NCBI GenBank assembly: GCA_024742475.1
Contig: JANSYI010000010.1
Span: 124,001-188,000, forward strand
From: a bacterium
Lineage (GTDB): Bacteria; Myxococcota_A; Polyangia; Nannocystales; Nannocystaceae
Direction: 5' to 3'
DNA length: 64,000 nt
Part shown: in pieces, positions 1-7,659 of the stretch
Layout: the number at the start of each line of letters is the position of its first letter
Numbering within the stretch: position 1 is the first letter of the stretch
Translations under genes and position numbers: made by a program
Notes under the pieces: model-generated
The model's database searches: none
What the model was told of the DNA's origin: nothing
The model's input: the letters and a program-made list of their open reading frames with translations, nothing else

Positions 1-203
1 ACGAGCGAGTCTGCGCACATCGTCATCACGTCGGTGCAGTCGCCCACATCGAGCCCGGCGGCGAAGTAGTTGCAGGCGTCGAAGCGCTCGCAGAGGCGCT
101 GCTCCACCGGCGCCTCCTCGGCGTCGCAGCCAGGCGCGGCGGCGGCACCGGCGACGAGGAACGCGCCGATGCCAAGAACTCTCAACAGAACGATTCGGGA
201 CAT
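1..203 (-). CDS. Cys-rich lipoprotein, partial (C-terminus off the window)
   Basis: The ATG is at 203 and the frame stays open to the left edge, giving 67 residues. Residues 1-25 are a hydrophobic Ala/Leu/Gly signal peptide ending in APGC, so Cys26 is a likely lipidation site. Four more cysteines (38, 44, 56, 63) follow in a short acidic stretch, a spacing common in small disulfide-bonded lipoproteins of myxobacteria. It is divergent from ndk across about 210 bp that holds a palindrome cluster. Function is not recognisable. Confidence 0.7.
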   Translation of the reverse strand, partial: MSRIVLLRVLGIGAFLVAGAAAAPGCDAEEAPVEQRLCERFDACNYFAAGLDVGDCTDVMTMCADSL

Positions 204-253
204 GCCCCGCCAAGGAGCAGGACTGATGCCAACGGCGCGGCCCCAGGGATTCG

Positions 254-299
254 GGCGCCTTTGCGCCGGAGCCCCCGGGGGCTCATGGGGCGCCCCATG
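254..299. repeat. Cluster of three palindromes in a divergent intergenic region
   Basis: GGCGC-CTTT-GCGCC lies at 254-267. Two perfect 16-bp palindromes follow back to back: GAGCCCCCGGGGGCTC at 269-284 and CATGGGGCGCCCCATG at 284-299. They sit between a leftward lipoprotein gene and rightward ndk, so they could be operators or a structured leader. No poly-T follows, so a simple terminator is unlikely. Confidence 0.6.
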
Positions 300-416
300 G
301 GACATGGTCTCGGCCCTGCCTGCCACCTGCGCCCTCGCCGCAGCATGAGCCGGCACACCGAGCGCCCCTCGAAATCCGGCTTCCACCGCGGCGGCGCTCT
401 GTTAGCGTCCGCCGCG

Positions 417-830
417 ATGCAACGTACGCTTGCTCTCGTCAAACCCGATGCCTACGCCGCCGGCCACGCCGGGGCCATCCTCGCCAAGATCCAGGAGAGC
501 GGACTGACCATCGTCGCGGCCAAGTCTCTGCACCTGACCCGCGGCCAGGCCGAAGGCTTCTACCACGTCCACAAGGAGCGCCCCTTCTTCGGCGACCTGT
601 GCACCTTCATGACCGAGGGCAAGATCATGGCGCTCGTGCTCGAAGGCGAGAACGCGATCAAGCGCTGGCGTGACCTCATGGGCCCGACCAACGCCACCGA
701 AGCCCCCGCCGACACGATCCGCGGCCAGTTCGGTACCTCGATCGAGCGCAACGCGACGCACGGCTCCGACGCCGAGGACACCGCCGCATTCGAAACCGCA
801 TACTTCTTCGCGGGCCTCGAGCTCCGCTAG
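417..830 (+). CDS. ndk: Nucleoside diphosphate kinase
   Basis: This 137-residue cytoplasmic enzyme transfers the gamma-phosphate of ATP to nucleoside diphosphates through a phospho-histidine. The whole family fold is present: it starts MQRTLALVKPDA, contains the PFF segment near residue 57, and carries the catalytic signature NATHGSD with the active His at 115. The length matches bacterial Ndk (about 140). An open frame continues upstream, but the conserved N-terminus fixes the ATG at 417. It stands about 100 bp before rlmN on the same strand. Confidence 0.97.
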   Translation: MQRTLALVKPDAYAAGHAGAILAKIQESGLTIVAAKSLHLTRGQAEGFYHVHKERPFFGDLCTFMTEGKIMALVLEGENAIKRWRDLMGPTNATEAPADTIRGQFGTSIERNATHGSDAEDTAAFETAYFFAGLELR

Positions 831-934
831 TTTCGGGCCTCCCCGAGGTCCTCGGCGGCTTCGGCCGCCCGATGCATCCCTCAGGCGCGTGGCACCACGC
901 GTTTGGGGGTTCTCTCGTATTAGACTGCTCCACC

Positions 935-2077
935 ATGAGCGAGCTCGTTGCCATCCGGCGGCCCCGCACTGGCCTGCCGCGGACCGATGAAACCGGTCCG
1001 AACCTGCGCGGCATGTCGCCCGACGAGCTCGCCGCGTTCGTCCAACAGACGCTCGGCGGACCCCGCTATCGCGCCGACCAGGTCTACGAGTGGCTGCACA
1101 AGCACCGCGTCACCTCGTTCGAGGCGATGACCAACCTGGGCAAGGCGCAGCGCGCCGCGCTCGGTGAGGCGTCGACGGTCCGCGGGCTCGACGTCGACAC
1201 CGTGCTGCGCAGCGTCGACGGCACGCGCAAGCTGAGGCTGCGCACCAGCGACGGACATCAGATCGAGTCGGTGTTGATCCCCAACGATGGCCGCGGCTTC
1301 ACCTTGTGCATCAGCTCGATGGTGGGCTGCTCGCTGACGTGCCAGTTCTGCGCAACGCAGACGCTGGGCTTCCAGCGCAACCTCGCCGCGTGGGAGATCG
1401 TCGATCAGGTCTACCGCGCCCAGACGTTGCTGGCCGACGACGCGGCGGCGGACGACGCCCAGTGGGCGCCGCGCATCACCAACCTCGTGCTCATGGGCAT
1501 GGGCGAGCCGCTGCACAACTTCGTGCAGGTCCGCCGCGCCATCGACCTGCTCACCGACGATCGAGGCGCCGGCATCGCGGGCCGGCGCATCACGGTGTCG
1601 ACCGCGGGCCTCGTCCCGGCGATCGAACGCTTCGGCCGCGAGGGGCTCGCCGAAGAGGTCGGCTTGGCGGTCTCGCTCAACGCCACCACCGACGCGGTGC
1701 GCGACCAGGTGATGCCGATCAACACCAAGTGGAACATCGAAACGCTGCTCGCCACGGTGCGCGCCCTGCCGGCCAACCGGCGACGTCGCATCACGTACGA
1801 GTACGTGCTGCTCGACGGCGTCAACGACACCGACGCCGACGCCGCCCGGCTCATCGGGCTGCTCGAGGGCTCGGGAGCCCATGTCAACGCGATTCCATTC
1901 AACCCGCACGCGGGCGCCCCCTACGGCCGGCCGAGCGCCCAACGTGTCTCTCGCTTCGTCGAGCGCTTGCGTCGCGGTGGGGTCGCGGTGCACGTTCGAA
2001 CCCCACGCGGCGACGACATCGGCGCGGCGTGTGGCCAACTCGCCCTGGACGCAGGATCGTCCGCCCAACCGTCATGA
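935..2077 (+). CDS. rlmN: Dual-specificity rRNA/tRNA adenine C2-methyltransferase RlmN
   Basis: This 380-residue radical SAM enzyme methylates C2 of A2503 in 23S rRNA and A37 in some tRNAs. The [4Fe-4S] ligands are in GCSLTCQFC (Cys132, Cys136, Cys139). The second mechanistic cysteine of the family fits Cys366 in GAACGQL near the C-terminus. Other family blocks seen are LMGMGEPLHNF and VGLAVSLNA. The frame opens 21 codons earlier; the ATG at 935 gives a normal N-terminus. Its stop overlaps the next start (ATGA at 2074-2077), so the two genes are translationally coupled. Confidence 0.95.
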   Translation: MSELVAIRRPRTGLPRTDETGPNLRGMSPDELAAFVQQTLGGPRYRADQVYEWLHKHRVTSFEAMTNLGKAQRAALGEASTVRGLDVDTVLRSVDGTRKLRLRTSDGHQIESVLIPNDGRGFTLCISSMVGCSLTCQFCATQTLGFQRNLAAWEIVDQVYRAQTLLADDAAADDAQWAPRITNLVLMGMGEPLHNFVQVRRAIDLLTDDRGAGIAGRRITVSTAGLVPAIERFGREGLAEEVGLAVSLNATTDAVRDQVMPINTKWNIETLLATVRALPANRRRRITYEYVLLDGVNDTDADAARLIGLLEGSGAHVNAIPFNPHAGAPYGRPSAQRVSRFVERLRRGGVAVHVRTPRGDDIGAACGQLALDAGSSAQPS

Positions 2078-3150
2078 TCGTCTCCCGCATCCGTCCGTCC
2101 CGTCTGGCCCTGGCCGCTCTCCTGGTTCCGGCCCTCGCGACCCCGGCACACGCCCGACCCACGCCGCCTCCCCCGGCGGCCGCGGCCGCGTTCGTGCGGC
2201 ACGCCGAGCCCTCTGCCAACGAGCTCACCCGTGCGCTGCGCTCGGCGATCGACGACACCAACGAAGACCCCGACGTGCACGCCCCCGCGCTGCGCCAAGC
2301 GCTCGACGATGTTGCGCGCCAGCCCGGCGTCGTCGGGCGCAACCCCAAGCTGCAGTCCCTGCGCATCGAGGGGCTGCTCTACCTCGCCCGGGCCCTGCTC
2401 GCCCTCGACGACCGCAGCGGCGCCGTCGATGCCATCGACGAAGCCATCCGCGTCTCGGGCGGCAACGTCGCCAGCGTCGGCAAGTTCGGCCCCAGCCTGG
2501 AGAAGCTCTACGACGAGCGCCGCGGCGCACCCGAGCTTCGCCCCGCCGGTGCGGTCCAGGTCTCCTGCACCGGCGGCCCGTGTCGCGTGTTCCTCGATGG
2601 CCGCGTCATCGGCACCGGGACCGACATCAGCTCGACCGGCATCCCGCTGGGCCCGCACGTGATTCGCATCGAGCCGCAGGCGGCGGGCGCTGCCACCCCC
2701 GCGGGGGACGAAGCGTTCGAGCAGCAGGTCCTCACGCTCAGTGACGCCAGCCCCAGCGCCGCGCTCACGTTCGCCGTCCCGGCCGCGCCCCCGACCGCAG
2801 ATGGCGGCGAAGGGGAGCGGCGTGTCGCCGCGGGCGACAGCGGCCGCAAGCTGCCGCGATGGGCCGGCATCCTGGGCATGACGCTCGGCGCGGTGGCGGT
2901 CGCCGGTGGCGTGTTCGCGATCGCGATCGACGGTCGCTGCCCCGACCTCTCCAACCCCGACCCCTCCTTGGGCAACGCCTGCCGCGACGTGCACGACAGC
3001 ATCGTCACGGGGGCGGTCGTTCTCGGGGCAGGCGTGGGCGCCGTCACCGGCTTCGGCATCGCGTTCGGCCTCGGCGAGCGCAAGGACAAGCGCCACGCCA
3101 ACGACGCGGCCCCGACCTCGGCTGCCGTGACCTACACCGTCCGCTTCTAG
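2074..3150 (+). CDS. Secreted protein with PEGA-like domain and two C-terminal membrane segments
   Basis: This 358-residue protein begins with a signal peptide (about residues 1-28, ending ATPAHA). An alpha-helical region follows to about residue 160. Residues about 160-205 look like a PEGA domain, a short surface beta-domain (note CRVFLDGRVIGTG). Two hydrophobic segments at about 265-290 and 310-335 flank a loop with paired cysteines. This layout is common in myxobacterial envelope proteins downstream of kinases or enzymes. The start overlaps the rlmN stop by 4 bp. The role is unknown. Confidence 0.8.
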   Translation: MIVSRIRPSRLALAALLVPALATPAHARPTPPPPAAAAAFVRHAEPSANELTRALRSAIDDTNEDPDVHAPALRQALDDVARQPGVVGRNPKLQSLRIEGLLYLARALLALDDRSGAVDAIDEAIRVSGGNVASVGKFGPSLEKLYDERRGAPELRPAGAVQVSCTGGPCRVFLDGRVIGTGTDISSTGIPLGPHVIRIEPQAAGAATPAGDEAFEQQVLTLSDASPSAALTFAVPAAPPTADGGEGERRVAAGDSGRKLPRWAGILGMTLGAVAVAGGVFAIAIDGRCPDLSNPDPSLGNACRDVHDSIVTGAVVLGAGVGAVTGFGIAFGLGERKDKRHANDAAPTSAAVTYTVRF

Positions 3151-3529
3151 CCTCCGGCCGCGCTCGGGCGTCCTCGGCGAGCGCCTCCCAGAGCACGGCA
3201 TTCAACGCTTGAACACTGTTGCAAGCACGCTGAACAGCGTTTTTGACGCACCACGCTCCCGCCGCACCAGACGGCGCGCCGATCCCGATCGGGCCCCCGA
3301 GCCCCCCTACGCATCCGTGTAAGGCCGGTTGCGCAATTTTCCTTGACGGTGATATTGGCGCTCACTACGGTCCTGTCGAAACCAGCCCCGGAAGGGCTGG
3401 TTCGTGGGTCGCATCGTCGCCCCCTTCGGCCGCTCTTCGGCTCTGCGCAACGCTGTGGTGTCTGCTGATGTATTCGCATTACCGACATTGCCGTCATTAC
3501 GCTCCCCTGGCACCCAGAGACGCCGTGCG
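3151..3529. other. 379-bp intergenic region
   Basis: No gene is supported here. It separates the PEGA-like protein from the Roadblock pair and is locally less GC-rich around 3320-3375 and 3460-3500. It holds the sigma70-like promoter listed separately and a 5' leader of about 155 bases before the ATG at 3530. Confidence 0.6.
3343..3371 (+). promoter_or_regulatory. Sigma70-like promoter upstream of the Roadblock genes
   Basis: TTGACG at 3343-3348 and TACGGT at 3366-3371 are separated by 17 bp. The spacing is ideal and the -35 box is near consensus; the -10 is weaker. It would drive the two Roadblock genes with a leader of about 150 nt. Confidence 0.5.
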
Positions 3530-4330
3530 ATGACCCCCCAGCCCAGCCCTTTTTCGCCACCGACGAAGGAAGTCAGCCGCAAGATCGGGTTCGGCTACAA
3601 CCACAACTTCCGTCACCTCGACCTCACGTTTCACGTGCAGACCGAGGACTCGGGATCGCCCGAGCACTACGTGCACACGCACATCTTTCATGCCGGCACG
3701 GTCGTCGCCTACCGCCGCATCGAGTACGGACAGCTCGCCGGCCAGACGCAGCGAGAGGTTCGCTCGCTCATGCGTCGCTCCCACCGTCAGATGTGCGTGG
3801 AGCTGTCCGAGGGCATGTACGACGCGCGGATCGAGGAGCTCGGGCTTCGGGCGGGGCGCGCCGACGTGATCGTGGCCTCCGACGCGATCGCGATGGCCGA
3901 GCGCGTGCCCGAGGAAGTGCTGACGTGCGACGACCTCGGTTCGCCGTCCCCGGCCAATCAGGGCCACGCAGACCTCTCGGGGGCACAAGACACCCTCAGT
4001 CGCCTGCAGGCGGGCGTGCGGGGGTTCGTCGCGGCCGCGGTCGTCGACCGCCTGCGGGGAATCGGGGTCCACTCGGGGACCGCTGCGCTCGACATGCATC
4101 GAGCCGCGAGCGAGGTGGCCGCGTTCATGTCGGTCACGGCCCGAAGCGTCGAAGCGCTCACGGGCTCCGATGCACTCGACGACGTGCTCGTGACCATGAC
4201 GCGATGGTTTTGGATCCTCAAGCCGCTCGACGGAGGCCGCTTCATCCACCTCGTCGTCGACCGGGAGCAGGGCAACCTCGCGATGGCTCGCAGGCATGTC
4301 TGTCACATCGCCGCCGCGGACTGCCGCTGA
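3530..4330 (+). CDS. Roadblock/LC7-domain protein with N-terminal extension
   Basis: The protein is 266 residues. Residues about 20-115 form a separate N-terminal domain containing the phrase HLDLTFHVQTED and several histidines. Residues about 145-265 match the Roadblock/LC7 fold, including the ending GRFIHLVVDREQGNLAMARR, which closely parallels the next gene. Roadblock proteins are small dimers that usually regulate MglA-type or other small GTPases; no GTPase gene is near. ATG 3530 is chosen because upstream codons lack a domain. The two genes probably form one operon. Confidence 0.75.
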   Translation: MTPQPSPFSPPTKEVSRKIGFGYNHNFRHLDLTFHVQTEDSGSPEHYVHTHIFHAGTVVAYRRIEYGQLAGQTQREVRSLMRRSHRQMCVELSEGMYDARIEELGLRAGRADVIVASDAIAMAERVPEEVLTCDDLGSPSPANQGHADLSGAQDTLSRLQAGVRGFVAAAVVDRLRGIGVHSGTAALDMHRAASEVAAFMSVTARSVEALTGSDALDDVLVTMTRWFWILKPLDGGRFIHLVVDREQGNLAMARRHVCHIAAADCR

Positions 4331-4394
4331 GGGCCCTGCGCGCGAGCAGCACGACGCATCGCTGCGTCACCTCGAACCCACGGAGAAGAATCCA

Positions 4395-4751
4395 ATGGAG
4401 AACGTACAACAGACACTCGAGAAACTCTCTTCTGACGTCGCCGGCTTCCTCGGCGCAGCGGTGGTCGACCACGAGTCGGGCATGGCACTGGGCACGGTCG
4501 GCAGCGGCCTCAACCTCGACGTCGCGGCGGCTGGAAACACCGAGGTCGTCCGCGCGAAGCTCCGCGTCATGCAGGCGCTGGAGATCGACGGAGGGATCGA
4601 GGACATCCTGATCACGCTGTCCAGCCAGCTCCACCTCATCCGGCCGATCGGGCAGAACCTGTTCCTCTACCTCGCAATCGACCGCAAGCAGGGCAACCTG
4701 GGCATGGCGCGACACATCATGACGAGCGCGGCCTCGAAGATCAGGGTCTGA
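4395..4751 (+). CDS. Roadblock/LC7-domain protein
   Basis: A 118-residue single-domain Roadblock protein: MENVQQTLEKLSSDVAGFLG, then the beta strands around AAVVDHESGMALGTV, and the ending FLYLAIDRKQGNLGMARH. It is a paralogue of the C-terminal domain of the gene 65 bp upstream, so a heterodimer is plausible. It is a candidate regulator of a small GTPase or kinase in polarity or motility (inference from family). It converges on the gene at 4782. Confidence 0.85.
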   Translation: MENVQQTLEKLSSDVAGFLGAAVVDHESGMALGTVGSGLNLDVAAAGNTEVVRAKLRVMQALEIDGGIEDILITLSSQLHLIRPIGQNLFLYLAIDRKQGNLGMARHIMTSAASKIRV

Positions 4752-4781
4752 ACGGCGTCCGACAGGACCGCGCCGCCCGCG

Positions 4782-5837
4782 TCAAAGCTGGGGGCGCGGG
4801 GCCTTGCCCAGCGCGGACATCGTCAGGCTACCGAGCCAGACCGACGCGCCCACGGGGTTGACGCTGGTGACGTCGCCGAAGCCGTCTTCGCTGCGATAGG
4901 TCCCGAGCCGCTGGCCGTCGGCGTCGAACACCGCGAACCAGACCACCGGTGGAGGTACGGGCAGCGCCGCACGTGGGATGCGGAACAGCACCGTGCGCAC
5001 GCGGGGGTATGGGCCGAGCCCGTCGAGCAACCCGCTGCGCTCCTTGACCAGGGCGACCCACACGCGCCCCTCATCGTCGATCTGCACGTTGTCGGGCATG
5101 CCGGGCATCGCCTCGACGAACATGTCGTCACGGCCTGCCTGCTCGCCCTCGATCCATAGACGGCGGACGCGATAGCCGAACGTCTCGGCCACCAGCACGG
5201 CGTCGCCACTGGGCGTGACCGCGACGCCGTTGGCGTATCGGAGCTCGCGCAGGTGTACGGTCGCCTCCCCCGAGCCCGGGTCATAGGCGAGCAGCCTGCC
5301 GGTGGGCGCGCCCTCGATCGCGTCGAGGGTGGAGTCGTGCACGGACCACCGGCGGGAGGCCTCCGAGAACCAGATCGTCCCATCGGGCGCGATGTCGAGG
5401 TCGTCGGCGAACACGAGCGGCTCACCATCGACCTCGTCGACGAGCACGGTGACGACGCCCTCGGGGTCGACGGTGACCAGGCCTGCTTGGCCGTCGGCGA
5501 CGATCAGGTGCCCCTTGGCGTCGAACTCCATGCCCAGCGGACGCCCCTGCGGCAGCGTCGCGAACCACCGGGCGTCCGAGCCGTCGGGCTCAGCGCGAAG
5601 AATGCGGCCGTCTTCGTAGCCCGTGTACACCCTCCCCTGCGCGTCGACGGCGATGTCCTCGGGCCCGACGCCTTCGCCCTCGAGCAGCCGCATCACCGCG
5701 ATGGGCTCGGAGGCCCACGCTTCGGCGGGCGGGGGGTCCCACGCCACGGGCTCGGCCTCGACGGGCGCGCAGGCCAGATACCCCACCACGACCGCCGCGA
5801 CCGCGGCCAGGCCGAGCTTCCACGGGCGCGACGACAT
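4782..5837 (-). CDS. SMP-30/strictosidine-synthase-like beta-propeller, exported
   Basis: The protein is 351 residues. A short N-terminal hydrophobic segment (about 8-23, ending GYLACAP) suggests a signal anchor or an atypical lipoprotein. The rest carries repeated blade motifs of the SMP-30/gluconolactonase family: GPEDIAVDAQGRVYTG, DDLDIAPDGTIWFSEAS, YANGVAVTPSGDAVLVAET and MPDNVQIDDEGRVWVAL. Members are calcium-dependent esterases or lactonases; the substrate cannot be read. ATG 5837 starts right before the hydrophobic segment. It is divergent from the PDZ lipoprotein gene across 60 bp. Confidence 0.85.
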   Translation of the reverse strand: MSSRPWKLGLAAVAAVVVGYLACAPVEAEPVAWDPPPAEAWASEPIAVMRLLEGEGVGPEDIAVDAQGRVYTGYEDGRILRAEPDGSDARWFATLPQGRPLGMEFDAKGHLIVADGQAGLVTVDPEGVVTVLVDEVDGEPLVFADDLDIAPDGTIWFSEASRRWSVHDSTLDAIEGAPTGRLLAYDPGSGEATVHLRELRYANGVAVTPSGDAVLVAETFGYRVRRLWIEGEQAGRDDMFVEAMPGMPDNVQIDDEGRVWVALVKERSGLLDGLGPYPRVRTVLFRIPRAALPVPPPVVWFAVFDADGQRLGTYRSEDGFGDVTSVNPVGASVWLGSLTMSALGKAPRPQL

Positions 5838-5897
5838 GGAGCCATCGTACGCGATCGCGCAGCGGCGGAGGCGGAGTGGGGTACGGTCTGCGACGAG

Positions 5898-7166
5898 ATG
5901 CGTGCGACTGCCCTGTGCTGCCTGATTCTCGTGCCCCTCGCCTGCGATTCCCCGCGCACCGAGGAGACGGAGACCTCGAAGCCCACCGAGGTCTCCCCGC
6001 CCGCTTCGCGGAGCCCCGCTCCCAAGCCGGTACCTACGATCGACGCACCCGCGGGCGAGTGGAGCGTCACGCAGCGGCACCCGCGGCTGCACCAGCTCGA
6101 CGACGCCGCATGGTCGGAGCTGGTACTGGAGCTGCTCTCGGGCGTCGTCCAGACCGCGCCGACCGAGGACGGCATGCGGCTGGTCGCCATGGGGCGAGGG
6201 AGCGTCGCCGAGCAGATAGGGCTCTCGCCCGGCGACGTGCTGCGCTCGTTCGGGACGGCCACGCCGCCGACCGCCGAGAACCTGCACAAGGCGTGGAGCG
6301 ACGCCGACCGCACGCGCTGGGCCTCGATCGTCCGCGAACGCGGTGGCAGCACCCAGACGCTGCATGTGTGGGTGAGCGGGCCCCGACGCGCGAACCCCCT
6401 CGTGCTCGCCGGCGCGCTGGCGCATCTGGGCGTCGAGGAGAAGGCCCCAACGCGGCGCCTGGTCGACCGCGCGCTGCTCGAGCTGCTCGGCGAGCACCCG
6501 AACATCGGGCACAAGGACCTGCTGTGGCACGCGCTCGGGGTCCCCGACGGCGCGTCGGTCCGGCGAGTCGACGGCGAGAACGTGGGCATGCGGGGGCGCG
6601 TAGCCGCGCTGGAGATGATCGCGGGACGCTCGGGCGAGCGCGCCTTCGAGCTGCTCGTGGCCGACCGCGACCGAGAGCTTCGGCTGCAGTTCGAGGTCGT
6701 CACGGGTCTCATCGAGGACGCGACGCTGCAGGAGATCCGAGAGGCCGCGACGTTCAAGTATTCGAGGCGTCTGCTCGGCAGCGCACCGCCCGACGGAGAC
6801 GCCGAGGTCGACGCGACGAGCATCTTCGAGACCCGAGGCGAGCACCACGTCGCCGTGAAAGCAGCCGACTTCCGCGCGCTCCTGGCCGACCCGTCGACCC
6901 TCGCTCGCGCAGGTCGCATCGTCCCCTGGCAGGAGGACGGCAAGACCCGAGGCTTCAAGGTCTACGGCGTCCGCCGGTCGAGCCCGCTGCGGGCGATCGG
7001 ATTTCGCAACGGCGACAAGGTCCTCGAGGTGCAGGGCAAGACGCTCGAGAGCATCGAACGCGCGCTGGAGCTCTACACGGAGCTCTCGAAGGAAGACGTC
7101 GAGTCCATCACGTTCCTCGTCGAGCGCGATGGAGCGCAGCTCGAGCTACGCGTCGACATCGAGTGA
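5898..7166 (+). CDS. GspC-like PDZ lipoprotein
   Basis: This 422-residue protein starts with a lipoprotein-type signal (ILVPLACDS, Cys16 region) and a Pro/Ser/Thr linker. A first PDZ-like segment lies at about 95-120 (GRGSVAEQIGLSPGDVL). The last 70 residues strongly resemble the C-terminal PDZ domain of type II secretion protein GspC (GFKVYGVR...GFRNGDKVLEVQGKTL...ALELYTEL). No other type II secretion genes are in the window, so it may be an orphan regulator or substrate adaptor. Its stop codon lies inside the first 103-bp repeat. Confidence 0.75.
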   Translation: MRATALCCLILVPLACDSPRTEETETSKPTEVSPPASRSPAPKPVPTIDAPAGEWSVTQRHPRLHQLDDAAWSELVLELLSGVVQTAPTEDGMRLVAMGRGSVAEQIGLSPGDVLRSFGTATPPTAENLHKAWSDADRTRWASIVRERGGSTQTLHVWVSGPRRANPLVLAGALAHLGVEEKAPTRRLVDRALLELLGEHPNIGHKDLLWHALGVPDGASVRRVDGENVGMRGRVAALEMIAGRSGERAFELLVADRDRELRLQFEVVTGLIEDATLQEIREAATFKYSRRLLGSAPPDGDAEVDATSIFETRGEHHVAVKAADFRALLADPSTLARAGRIVPWQEDGKTRGFKVYGVRRSSPLRAIGFRNGDKVLEVQGKTLESIERALELYTELSKEDVESITFLVERDGAQLELRVDIE

Positions 7167-7473
7167 GCCCAAGGACGGCTCGCCGAAGGCGAACGTCCGC
7201 CCGCCTGAACACTGCCGGGAGTGAGCAGGCCCCACCGAAGTGGGGCCAAGCACGCCCGGCAGGATTCGAGCCCAAGGACGGCTCGCCGCAGGCGAACGTC
7301 CGCCCGCCTGAACACTGCCGGGAGTGAGCAGGCCCCACCGAAGTGGGGCCAAGCACGCCCGGCAGGATTCGAGCCCAAGGACGGCTCGCCGAAGGCGAAC
7401 GTCCGCCCGCCTGAACACTGCCGGGAGTGAGCAGGCCCCACCGAAGTGGGGCCAAGCACGCCCGGCAGGATTC
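7165..7473. repeat. Three tandem 103-bp repeats carrying a tRNA 3' end
   Basis: Units lie at 7165-7267, 7268-7370 and 7371-7473, almost identical; the one change I see is GAA/GCA in a hairpin loop of unit 2. Each unit has two hairpins: GGACG-TCGCC-GAA-GGCGA-CGTCC and GGCCCCAC-CGAA-GTGGGGCC. Each also holds about 24 bp matching the 3' end of the tRNA-Arg gene (AGCACGCCCGGCAGGATTCG on the plus strand). Before the element integrated, these repeats would have followed tRNA-Arg on the minus strand. Confidence 0.9.
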
Positions 7474-7499
7474 GAGCCTGCGGCATCCGGCTTAGAAGG
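7455..7499. other. attL: truncated copy of the tRNA-Arg 3' half
   Basis: These 45 bp match 21471-21515 with one difference (G at 7476, A at 21492). They cover the acceptor 3' strand, T arm and anticodon-loop side of tRNA-Arg(TCT), then diverge into integrase-side sequence. The tRNA 5' half is missing, so it is an attachment-site remnant and not a tRNA gene. The changed base falls in the T loop. Confidence 0.85.
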
Positions 7500-7583
7500 A
7501 CAATTGTGCTAGACTTCGGACAGGCCAAGGAACGCCAAATTCGGGCATATAGAGCCTCTAAACTTAAGAATACGGTATAAGAA

Positions 7584-7619
7584 CCGGGTCCAAACGGGCC
7601 CGGATTCGGGCGTTTTTTT
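7584..7619 (+). terminator. Intrinsic terminator with an overlapping alternative hairpin, upstream of int
   Basis: GCCCG (7598-7602), loop GATT and CGGGC (7607-7611) are followed by G and seven T (7613-7619): a good intrinsic terminator. Its 5' arm also lies in a second hairpin, CCGGGTCC (7584-7591) with GGGCCCGG (7596-7603). The two structures exclude each other, as in attenuators. It ends about 40 bp before the integrase start. Confidence 0.6.
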
Positions 7620-7627
7620 GCCCCCTT

Positions 7628-7647
7628 TTGCCCCCCGCTTTGCCCCC
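7628..7647 (+). repeat. Left copy of exact 20-bp direct repeat near element ends
   Basis: TTGCCCCCCGCTTTGCCCCC occurs here and again at 21413-21432 in the same orientation. A further TTTGCCCCC is at 7617-7625. Repeats of this kind inside both ends of a tyrosine-integrase element are candidates for integrase arm-type binding sites. Confidence 0.6.
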
Positions 7648-7659
7648 GAGGACCGTTCG

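Noticed and set aside
920..2068. Long open frame antisense to rlmN
   Set aside because: It mirrors codon bias of the real gene in GC-rich DNA and has no recognisable protein sequence; rlmN carries full family motifs.
4768..4799. GC hairpin between the Roadblock and propeller genes
   Set aside because: Seven-base arms with a loop of about 18 and no T tract: too weak to call a terminator.
5253..5897. Upstream extension of the PDZ lipoprotein gene
   Set aside because: The frame is open, but this part is antisense to the beta-propeller gene; the lipoprotein signal starts at 5898.
7165..7473. Possible CRISPR array
   Set aside because: The units are 103 bp and identical throughout, with no variable spacers and no cas genes.
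7456..7499. Second tRNA-Arg gene
   Set aside because: Only the 3' half is present and the T loop is altered, so it is an attachment-site remnant.
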